A stretch of 64,000 nucleotides of DNA, from positions 12,680,873 through 12,744,872 of the forward strand of contig OY755173.1 in assembly GCA_963576735.1 (NCBI GenBank), written 5' to 3'. The DNA comes from Bedellia somnulentella (Eukaryota > Arthropoda > Insecta > Lepidoptera > Bedelliidae). A model generated the notes under the pieces. It was not told the DNA's origin and did no database searches. It was given only the letters and a program-made list of their open reading frames with translations. The position numbers were made by a program, and so were the translations under genes. Below are positions 21,301-33,300 of the stretch, piece by piece; within the stretch, counting starts at the first letter, position 1; every line of letters begins with the position of its first letter.

Positions 21301-24300
21301 CTCTCGGGAGAGTCGGACACACTCGATTACAAAATTCCAAGGTTACCGTCAAGACCAGCGGCAATCAGTTTGAAAAAAATATACACTTAAAAATTCGCAT
21401 TTCTTTAATACATTTTCATCTTTATTCCCCTGGTGACAACATCAACATCATTTTAGGTTTGCAGAAGCACACAACTGTTACGAGTTAGCAGAAGAAGCAT
21501 TATCACATGCCAAATCGAACTGGAGCAAAGTAGTTAAAGGCGACGAATTCTTAGAACTGCCTCTAGAGCAATTAATATCACTACTTTCATCCGAACATTT
21601 AAGTGTGGAAAGTGAAACGCAGGTGATTATTTCTTTTTTCATAGTTGACTAATAGCAGCTACAAAATCTTGAACAACCGTCAAACGCAATGCAAATAGAA
21701 TAATATATATGTATGTATATTATAAACAATCTTTAATTATTATAAAGAGGAAATATTTACGTTTGCCTGTAATGAATAGACTTCGGAACCAACTACCGAT
21801 TTTATAAATATCTCTCACAATCTCTCCTACAAGCTGCATAAAAAAACAGGGGCTATGTACTATCGTGCTATTTTTTTATGGAGCAAGCAGTTATTGAAGA
21901 AATCTAAGTATATGAAAATTTCATTACGCGGTCCACTAGTTAATCGAAATAAACACATAATGAATTGTATTAAAACAGATCTGGGTCTGGAAAGTAATAT
22001 CTATAGTAATTTTTTCAAGGGTGAAATCATTATGCTATCATATCATTACACCAAAGCTAATTACAGTTACCCTAATAAAGTGGCGATAAGCTTAAGGAAA
22101 CACGTAGGTACATAATAAGTGAAAAATTGGGTATTCACAACATAAGGTGAAAATGTATTATGGTATAATCGACTCTCTATACCAACTAACTAACTAACTA
22201 TACAATATTGTGGTACAATGGTTTTGAATAAATTATATTTCAGGTGTTATATCCTGCGCTACGGTGGTTGGAACATGATCCTTCAAACAGAAGAAGATTT
22301 TGTTTCGAAGTTTTAAGTCACATTCGGCTGCCGCTGATACCTCCAGAAGTATTGGAGGAAGCTCTCAAGAATGTCCACGATCCATCAATATCCATCGCCT
22401 TAAAGACTATACGTTTGGATATGGTAAGCCTTTCATATAATCCGAAGTATGTTTAAGTTGCCTATTGATAGGTTTATTTATTTGATTTGCTAAAATAAAA
22501 TATAGTAAGCGTTTTTCAAAGAAAGTAGACTAGAGTGCAGTATGGAGGCGCGCTTTGCGCAGCAAGTGAGTTGTTAAATTAGATGAAAGATTTTAAAATA
22601 GTGCCTTAATCCAGTGTTATTGTTGTGAATCACAATATTTTTTTATATGATGCGAAAGGATATGGTGCGAAATGTGATATAAGCGTAGTTGTCATTGCAA
22701 AGGTGCAATTGTAAGCTAAATCGTGGCAAAGAGTAGAAGATAGAGTCAAAATCTGGTTGTACGAGCAAGTTGTCATACGACCAACCAGGGCGAGTAGGGG
22801 CGTCAAAAAATGATAAGATTATTAGAATCAATAATTTTACAGTCTTTTACCAATTTTAATTATCATATTTTAAACGGGATATAAGATTATAATATGTAAT
22901 TGAGAGAGTTATGAGTAAAAATCGTTATCTGTGTGGCACTAGTAAATAAAACAAATAGAACACTAACAGCCGGTTTCACAATTGAGCATTTTAGCTCTAA
23001 TCAGTTGAGTTTTTACCAAACTCTAAGTAAGAACTTAAGTTTAAGGTTTTTCACAAAACAAACAATGCTCGTTGCTATTAAGTGATCAACAAAGCATTTA
23101 TGTCAGTTTGTAATCAAGACTAGCTGACCCGACAGACTTCGTACTGTTAAAGGATCATGGGCATTTTTGTATGGGAGCTGGGCGTTATACCAACATAAAA
23201 TGCGTTGTAATTTACTTTATTGCACGTCTTGATAACCCCTACATACTTGTTATCCCCAATATGGCCCGGGTATTATTAAAAAAAAAAACACAAAGTTGGT
23301 TAAATAAGACACACATAATTGTTACTAAATGCTATTTATTTATACTTTTTGTCGCATTATTAATAGTAATCGTCAACTATGACCTGCAACAAATGTTCAA
23401 CGGGTGCAATCAAAGGCTAAAGGCAATAAAAAATGATAGCGAGCGAAACACAACGTGACTGGTGCGAGCAACAAATGATTAACGACTGACGCGCAGGCAG
23501 TAGCCGTGTGTAGGTCCGGCTCGGTGGATTCAAATGATTCGAATCCCTGCGTGAGCCTGATTGGCCTAACCGGCCCCACTCTTTCTTATCAGGTGCAGGT
23601 TCGCTTAACCGGGCCGCTCCGCACCGGCTCGGTTCGGTTTTATTGTTTTCGAACAACAGGCTCAGGCATCAGGTTCAGGATCGGTTCGATTATTACCGAT
23701 ATATTTGCTTTGCTTGCTGAATGTGAGAGCGAGACAAGCATGTAATACAATTTGAACTCGGGAGACAGAGACGAAAAGAGAGTTGTCCTTTTTTGTTCCT
23801 TGTTTGCCAATTTCGTTTAATAGATTTATCAATCTTTTCATAAATAATGGTGTTTATAGTGATATTATAAATACGATAGTGTTTTATGTTGTGTCACTTT
23901 CTGATTTGCATATATTTATGTGTAGATATTGTTATAAGATGTTGTTAAGATGTTTCTAAATAATATTATTTTTTTTACATATGGATATTTTTATGTTAGC
24001 GAACATAGCCTTTACACAAACAGAATCATTATACATATGAGATAATTGATTTTTAAATGTATGTCAACAGCAATCGTTACGTTCTGTAAGCGTGGTATTT
24101 TTTGGTTGTTTGATTCAGTTCCGAATTTCATAACCGAGCCGGATTCGATAAGCGGTCCGGCCCGGTTAAGAGGATTCAGTACCGGAACTGAGCCTGAACC
24201 TGGTGATTCGAATCCCCTCGCGGAGCTGGATCTACCCAAGCCTAGCAGGCAGTGACGCGTACGCACGCTTTCTTTGTTCGGTACCTGAGTGAGAGACGTT

Positions 24301-27300
24301 AGAAAGGGATGGAATGCAGTAATTCGTTAGGTTACCAACCAATAGATTGATATCTTTTGCCTAGTACTGCACGATATTGTCCGTGTTGTCTCTGCGGTGA
24401 GCGATTGTTTTGAATTCTATGCGTTTGAACATCACTGAATATCTCTGTTCTCCGGTTATTTGGGTAATCGCCGTCATAGTATAAAATTAAGTTATTATCA
24501 TTAGCTTTCACATAAAATATATTTTAACGCTGTTGGTGTTACGCCCATTTTGACCATGACCCTTTGCTTATTACAAAATTATAGGCGTTTTTTCCGGTAC
24601 TCTGAGTTCAATCAGCCGTGAATATTTTATTGATCATTTTTTTCCGGGATGTAAAGTATTTGAATCATTATCTTGCATTCTGCCAAATTTCATTCACGCA
24701 AATTATTTACTTGAGGAGCCTTTTCGCCTCAAACACACAAACAACCGAAACTTAACTACCTATTTTTTACCTATTCAAGGTTTCTTTGTACAAAATTATT
24801 ATTTAAAATGAATCACATAAATTAAATTTTAAAAATCAATTGTAAACTTGAAACGAAGCGCCGCACTATGGGCAAGACAGGTCGGTATCGGATCGAAAAT
24901 ATATAACTTCATGAGTTTTTGTCCTAAAGTGATGAAATTTGGTACATATATGCAGTAAGGTGTGGATATTCAAATAATGTATAATTTCAATTTAAAAAAA
25001 AAAAAAAATATATTTTTTTGTTTTTTTTTTAATCTTACGCAAAATAAGTGCAAACTTGATAATATACCCTCGTTATCAAGGAATATTAATTAATTTTGAA
25101 CGGTGGTAAACCGCAAAAGATACCGATTTTCTGTTCCGTCCTTTATAACATTCTTGCTAATATTTTCCAAAACCGCAAACATCCGCAGCTGATTTTTTTT
25201 TCTTGTGTTATAGAATAGTTAGACTATCAATTAACACAAAATGTAGCGCGTGGGGAGACGTGGGTAATAATGAAAACCTTCGACGAAAAAAATAAATCAG
25301 TGAAAAATATGGTATGTCACTTTTTAAGTACCTACTGATACATTTGTCGCTTTTTTAGAAATCAAAGACATGTATTCTAATAAACATGAAATAAGCTTTC
25401 CAAAAATGTATGATACTGCATATCTGTAGCAAATATTTCTTTCACAATATGGTTTTGAAATACGTGTTCACAAAGATATAAGTTTGGTACTCCTATGTTG
25501 TATATACTTTCTACACGTCAAAAATAATGTTTTTTGTGCAATTTTGTGAAAAAACGTAATGAATATTATATTACAATTATTAGAGAACCAAATAAAATAA
25601 CCATATTAGACAAATTATGATATTCGTAAAAAGTATTTTCGATATGCTCTTGTTCTACCGTTTTCCACAGTGCGCCGCGCCGCGCCGCACTGAAAATTTC
25701 ATAATTCGACACAACCATCGACGTTGTCTGCCCTCACGTGTCTGTCTAGTCTACCCGTTCGGGTCGCGCACCTCAACATGAGCCCACCCCCACCACCGCC
25801 GTCGCCGCCGCGCGCCGCCACTCGCCGCCACTGTCGTGCTATGCGAACCGACCGACTGACACAACGACGGAACTCAGCCGCCCCGCCGCCGCCATCTCTG
25901 CCCCCTTAATATTAACATAAAAGTGTTATGATATGTATATATTCGGAATCCTCATTTCATCAGCTTTAATTTGATATGCATTTTGGGTCATTAGCACAAC
26001 GCCATCTATCGGACTTTGGATTCCAACTATCGACATTAGTTCTATATTTAGACTTAAGATGTCGTTGCAGGTACTATACTGAATTGCGTAACGTAATATT
26101 TTTCTTCTTGAACTCACAAAATTAATCATATCTTTTGTTAGAGTGAATCGATTTCGATGAAACAAAAACTAAGTTATACCTCAAGTTACGTTTAATTTTT
26201 GTATATAAACATTTTCAGCATTGAATTCGTAGATTTTACGTGATGTGCGCACAAACAAACATATAAACAGACAAACAGACAAAAATTGAAAAAATGATGT
26301 AAATGGGTTTTGTTACTTATCTGTTCACACGCTGGCTATTTTTTTTTTCAATTTCTTCAATGTACAAAAATGACTTTTCTACAGATTTATTATTTATTTA
26401 TTTATTTATTACCATCTTTTCCCCAATGAACTTCCAAAAGTGGCTGAGGAATTTCTCATTCCAAAGCTCTGGCTACCCCGTTAAGGGATTTATAGCCGTG
26501 AGTATATGTATATGTATGTATGTTATTATATGTATAGATTTATAAACGTTTCAATTTACGCACAAAAACCGGTAACTTACCGATAAAATTATATTTCTGT
26601 AATTATAATTTAATATAAATAGCAATTGAATTTAAGAACTCGATTCAATAATGTTTCATTAGAAGTTACATTTATGAGAAGGTTTTGAGACCATTAGATT
26701 AAAAAATAAAAATAAACAAACAAAAAACTTTGGGAAACGGAACGTATATACGTCAATACCTCTATTCGTCAAGCCAATCACACTCATTGTTAATGTAGTA
26801 ATAAGGTTGAGTTTATTTAACTGAGGTTTAAGATGTGACTAGCGAAATAAAATGCGTATGCTCAATTAGAAGTTGTATTGGACACTGGTTACAAAATGTT
26901 TTACATCTCAACTTAGTCATAGATATAAATGTATATGTATGTATAGGTATTTGCTTTAACATACCGCCCACCAAAGGGATCTTAAGACCCTTTCATTTTA
27001 TTACAATATGTTTTTTCTGTTGGCTACTATAACATTAAACAAACATGTAACAAGCTAAATAAAGTTATGTTACACTATTTACTAATTAAAACTTAATATT
27101 TTGAATACTTAAATATGATTTTATCAATTGATCTGCATCTTGCTTATCCAGTAAGCATACATTAAGTTAATTTTATGTTAAATACATACAACAATAAATT
27201 TAAGTTGTAATGTTTGGCAATCACAATTACAAAGTTAAGGTAATACTAATCAATCAGTTGATTTTCAAGTAAAGTAAAAGTAAACAACAAATACTTGTGA

Positions 27301-30300
27301 AGATCATAATTTTGTAAATAACAATCCTTAAATTCCTATCCTTAAACCTATATTACAAAGTATAATTTAACCAGCAAAGTATTTTCACACAATTTTAGTT
27401 TTCATTGGGAATACAACATAAATTAGACACAGATCTTTTCACCAATTTACCTTTATAACTTAAAGTATATACTCGAGTAATATTGTCATTTCCGGGATGT
27501 TTACTCACTACTCTTGCTAATGCCCATTTGCAGGGAGACATTGTTTCATCTTTCAGCAAGACCACTTCTCCGACTTCAAATTCCTTTGTTCTCTTTAACC
27601 ATTTGGTTCTTTGATTAAGTCTTGTCAAATATTCACTAAGCCAGCGTTTCCAAAACGTTTGTACTAGTCTTTGATGATGTTGCCACCTCGTGAGTTTGCT
27701 AACATTGATATCGGTGTAGTCGCGATCTGGAATCGTGATCAATGGTTCACCGATTAGGAAATGTCCAGGAGTGAGTACTTTAACATCTTCGTTGGTATCA
27801 ATATCAGTAGGAACTGCCGTTAACGGTCGTGAATTCAAGCACGACTCTATCTGGCACAACACTGTACTATATTCTTCAAAGGTCAAGGGTGATGATAATA
27901 TCTTTCGCAGACTCTGCTTGACTGATTTAACGCCTGCTTCAGCTAGCCCATTGAAATTCGGTGTGTAGGCAGGTATGAATTTCCATTGTGTACCTTCTTC
28001 GGCAAGTTGATTGGGTATATCACCAGGTAAGTTTAATCCACTTTCACTCCACATTTTGTAGAGCTCTTTATTGGCTGCCACAAAGTTTGTTCCATTGTCG
28101 CTCCATAGTTCTATGCATCTACCTCTTCTAGCAACCAAGCGTTTGAATGCAGCAATAAAAGCGTCACCTGTGAGATCACTCACTAGTTCAAGATGGATAG
28201 CCTTTACAGCTAGACATATGAATATACAAATGTAGGCCTTTCTTGTTTTTGCTCCTCTACCTTTATAGCTTAAGACGTGTACTGGACCAGCGTAGTCGAC
28301 GCAACATCGAGAAAACGGGCGCGATGGAGTCACTCTGGATGCAGGTAGGTCACCCATGATCTGATGTCGACTCATTGCTCGTTGCTTCACACAGGTAAGA
28401 CAGTTGCTCATATATTTCTTAACTAATCCTTTACAGCCCAGGATCCAGTATTTACTTAACAGGTAAGTAATTGTAAGATGTAAGCCCCCATGCATTGTTT
28501 TCAGGTGTGCATCTATGATCAACAAGGGAACAAGGTCATTGTCTTTACTAAGAATTACAGGATGTTTTGTTTGCTCGTCTATGTTTGCGTTTCTTAGCCT
28601 GCCGCCCACCCTGAGGATGTTGCTTTCTTTGTCAATGTACGGATTCAATGATTTTATTTTGCTGTTCTTATTCACTTCTTTGTTTCGTTTTAATTTCTCT
28701 ATTTCATCAATAAAATCTCTTTCTTGTACTTTTCGTATGCAAATGTTTAATGCTTGTTCTAATTCTTCTGTACTCATTTGTTTTTCAATATTATCTGGAT
28801 GCTTTTTAGAATGTAAAAATCTTCGACAATAGACTATTACTCTCAATAATTCGTTTAAGTTACTGTATTCTGACATTTTCAGACATGTGTCTTCTTCTTT
28901 CTCCTCGATCGTGACATAGGACTGTATGTGCTTCTTCTTCTCAATTTCTGTAGTTAGATTAGCTGGTCTTATATACTTAATCTCTCTTTCAGACAGCCAA
29001 GATGGTCCAGACCACCAAATTTCTTTGTTTTTCAACTCTGATATCAAAGATCCTCTTGATGCTATATCGGCTGGATTGTCATTTGATTGAACGTGGAACC
29101 ATTGTGAATTACTTAAATGTTCTAGGATATCTACGACTCTATTGGCGACGAAAGGTTTCCATCGGTTTGGTTCACCTAGGAGCCAAGCGAGGACAATTGT
29201 CGAATCAGTCCATGCATATACTTGATGAGCTGGTATTCTTAAAGCTTGACTTACTTTGTGAAGCAAATTGGCCAAGAGATTAGCTCCACTTAATTCTAAG
29301 CGTGGCAGCGATATTGTTTTTACAGGTGCTACTTTAGTTCTTGCAGCTACAAGATACGTTCTGATTTGGCCAGTGTTTGTTTCCACTCGACAATATACTA
29401 CAGCTGCGTACGCTCTCATAGATGCATCGCTGAACCCATGCAATGTTATTTTATCTCTTTCGTTTGTGTAAGTATTCATCCATCTTTTTATATTTATCTC
29501 ATGTAGATTTTTCAAATCATTTTTAATGTTTATCCATTCATTTTCTAAACTTTCATCAATTGTATCATCCCAGCCAACGCCTGTCATCCATAACTTCTGT
29601 ATAAGAATCTTTACTAAAACAATGGTTGGTGCTATCCACCCTAAGGGATCAAACAATCTTTGTAAATCTGCTAAAATAGTTCTCTTTGTAATGGTTTCTA
29701 CATCTTCAATTTTCAATTGGTAGTTGAATACATCTGTCTTGATATTCCAGCGTATACCCAGGGCTTTAACGATGTTGTCTAATTTAATATCAAAACTTGC
29801 CTTTGTACTTCTTCTATCTACCTCAATAGTTTCTATAAATTCTTTATCATTTGAAGCCCATTTTTGTAGTTCAAAGCCACCTTTTCTTAATATGGTTTGT
29901 ACTTGTTTACTTAAATCAATTGCTTTTTCTATAGTATCGGCCCCCGAGATCATGTCATCTACGTAGAAATCTTCTAGAATAATTCTTGCACCTTCTGGAT
30001 GTGTTGTTTGTTCTATCTCGGCTAGTTTTCGGAGAGTTTTCACTGCGAGGTACGGTGCCGATGCTGTGCCAAATGTTACTGTTTGGAGTCTGTAATCTTT
30101 TATTTCTTCACCATCATTTCTTCTCCATAGTATTCTCTGGTAATTATTATCTTCTTTTCTTATGAGCACCATTCTGTACATCTTTGTGATATCTGCCAAG
30201 AAGCATATGTTATGCATTCTCCACCTCATGATAATACTTCTTAGATCTTCTTGTAATACTGGGCCAACCATTAACTCATCGTTTAAAGAGATGTTGTTAC

Positions 30301-33300
30301 CTCCTTTGCATGAAGCATCAAATACTATTCTGATTTTAGTTGTTTCTTTATCGTTTCTTATTACAGCATGGTGAGGTAAGTAAACTGCTTTATTTGATAT
30401 TTCTTTAACAGGAACTTCTTCCATGTGTTGCATCTTTAAATATTCTTCTAAAATTTCGTTGTATTGTATTTTAAAGTCTTGATTGTTTTGTAATTTCTTC
30501 TCTTGTTGCAATAAACGTTGTTTTGCTATCATTTTGGTATTTCCGTTAACTGCTTGTATCTGATTTTTATGAAATGGTAATGCTACTACAAATCTACCAT
30601 CTTGATTTCTCGTATAAGTTTCTTCATAAAACTGTTCACATTGCTGTTCTTCTTTTGTGTAGTTTCTTTTTTTATCTTGATCGACTTCCCACAATGTTTT
30701 CAGGAATTCGTCAGGTATTATAGTTTGGTGTAGTACTAGTAATGACTCGTGATCTGATTTAGTATCATTTACTTTGCCAAAAAGAATCCATCCCAGGTTT
30801 GTTCTTTGTGCACACGGAGAACCTGGCGGACCTTTAATCACGTCATTTTGTATTATCTGTGCGTATACGTCTACACCAAGAAGCAAATCAATTACACCTG
30901 GTTTATAATATTGTTCATCAGCAAGTGTAAGCCCCTTCAAATGAGACCATTGTTCGGTTTGTATGGTGTTGGCTGGTATTTTTGTAGTCAGTTGTTTAGA
31001 CATAACATATGCTTTCACTTTGAGGCTGTACTGACTGTGTCTGGATTGTACCTCTAGCTGAACTACGTGTCGTATATTTTCTCTTGTAGATCCAACACCT
31101 ACAACTGTACCTCTTACAGAGTATTTCTTCGCTTTGAGTGTCTGTGCAGCTCGTTCACTAATGAAACTTCCTTGCGATCCGAGATCAATAAGCGCTCTTA
31201 GTATAGTTGTATTATTATCTTCACTTCTTACGTATACTATCGCTGTTGCTAATAAACATGTACTGTTTGTTGTTTTCACTTCATTTAAACTCGCATGCAG
31301 TGCTAACTGGGTAGTTTGTGTCTGTTGGTTTTCTGTCTGTTCACTCGTAGCTTGGTTCACAGCTTTTGGTTTGGTCATATGCAGTAGTGAGTGATGTCGT
31401 CCCTTGCACAGCCTGCAGTTTATAGGAACCTTGCATTGTCTTACATTATGTCCGAAGGCAAGACAATTGTAACATAATTGGTTTGTTCTAACGTATTCAC
31501 TTCTTTCATTTGGTGTTTGTTTGGAAAATTCTTTACAATGACTAATCGAATGGCTTTCGTTGCACTTAAAACATTTATTCTTATTTTGTTCGAAGTCTGT
31601 AGTTACATGGAATGATTTTTCTTTGATCGGAACTGGATACATCTTATTTTGTCTTTTAGGCTCGACAAGCTCTAACGTACGAAAACGGTTCTCTAAAAAT
31701 GACTGGAACATAGCGAGTGTAGGTAGTTTATTATCTTCAGTGTAATTTGTTACGTATTCTTCCCATAATTGATGGTTTTCTGAATCAAGTTTCTGGACAA
31801 TGACAAATATCACTATAGGATCCCAATCATTGGTACTAACCTTCAAGTTTTTGAGTTGCTCTAAACATTCAACAGTAGTGTCAAGTAAATATTTCAGCTG
31901 AAATGACGAGTTAACTGTTACTTTTCTCTGTGCGAAAAATCTTTTCATGATTGCGTCAACTGCCATGCGTTTATTTCCATATCGGTTCTTCATAGACTTC
32001 CAGGCTAGTTCGTAGTTAGATTCCGTAATATTAATGTGTTTCAGTCTGCTAGCGGCTTCTCCTGTTACACTAGTCTTCAAATAATGTAACTTCTGAACAT
32101 TACTTAATGCGTCGTTGTTATGTATGAGCGTACAAAACAAATCATGAAACGATAACCACTCTTCATACGCGCCACTAAAGGTTGGTAGCGTAATTTTCGG
32201 TAAAACCACGTTGCATGCTTGATTTGGATTCGAAGTGTGTTCATGTTGTTGCTTACTAGATTTAGGTTCTGCCGGTAACATTTCTAATAATTCCGTCTTC
32301 AAAGTTATGTATGTTTCTTCGTACTCAAAATATTCATCATTTGTGAAATAATCGAGAACCTTCTTTTTTTCTTCCGTTGCAAATCGTATTAATTCGTAAT
32401 GATGAGTTTTGAGTTCATTCCAATAGCCATTAATGCATTCTATTCTTGTATTTATGTATAATTTCGTTAACCGGGCTTTTGGACATTTTTTAACATTACT
32501 TCTCGTTTTATTCAAAGAAACGGCAAGATTTCTAATCACTTTTATGATTTCTTCTGTTTTTGTAGCCATATTGAAACACCAAACTAATAGAAATTAATAT
32601 CACGTTATAACACTTTCGTCTTTAAACTCGTAAAATAAACTCAATGTTTTGTCACAAACTATCGTTGAGCGGAGATCGGAATGTGGTCATCTATTGTATT
32701 CCTTATCAGTTGCCATTCAGGTGCGCTTCACGATGATTCAAATCCATGCGGCTCGATTCAGGACCATGTTAATGTAGTAATAAGGTTGAGTTTATTTAAC
32801 TGAGGTTTAAGATGTGACTAGCGAAATAAAATGCGTATGCTCAATTAGAAGTTGTATTGGACACTGGTTACAAAATGTTTTACATCTCAACTTAGTCATA
32901 GATATAAATGTATATGTATGTATAGGTATTTGCTTTAACACTCATCAATCGTCAAAATTGTATCAAGTTCTGTTCTGTATGTTTGCTTTGTTTTTTTTTA
33001 TATATAATGTGTTAGTGTTTAGATTTCTATCATGTATGTTTATGAATGAGAAAAGATATTCACGGATATATACGCGGAATCTTTTGTAGTGCAAAACACC
33101 ATGGAGGTGGAATAATAATGGAAAAAGAATCCAAAAACTTCGGCTTATTTTGCCTCCGAGGTATCTGCTGCGGCTCCTCTAGTGATGATAATGATGTATC
33201 TGAAGATATCTCCAGAAAATTGTCGAAAGCAATGTGTTTACTTCACAAATTTGAAATTGAACACGGTTTAAGACGCCGAATTTCACATTAAGCGACATGA

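Larger units (their letters stand above)
26788..32940 (-). mobile_element. BEL/Pao LTR retrotransposon, apparently intact
   Basis: A 6153-bp provirus-like insertion in IPP intron 5, antisense to the gene. Two 174-bp LTRs (26788-26961 and 32767-32940) are identical by eye and start and end with tgtt...aaca. The 5-bp target duplication ctcat (26783-26787; 32941-32945) is exact. Between them is one uninterrupted 1724-codon gag-pol frame. A primer-binding site lies next to the 5' LTR (32735-32766), and a G-rich polypurine-like stretch precedes the 3' LTR (plus-strand taccgcccacc from 26962). No envelope gene is seen. Identical LTRs, a full frame and a clean duplication imply very recent insertion. 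Confidence 0.96.

Noticed and set aside
25724..25909. 61-codon Pro/Arg-rich open frame
   Set aside because: Explained by the CCG-rich composition; no homology, splice partner or clear start context.
33046..33291. 81-codon open frame after the BEL element
   Set aside because: No recognisable domain; it ends exactly in the inserted SINE B sequence, so the stop is not native. Could be an exon remnant but unsupported.
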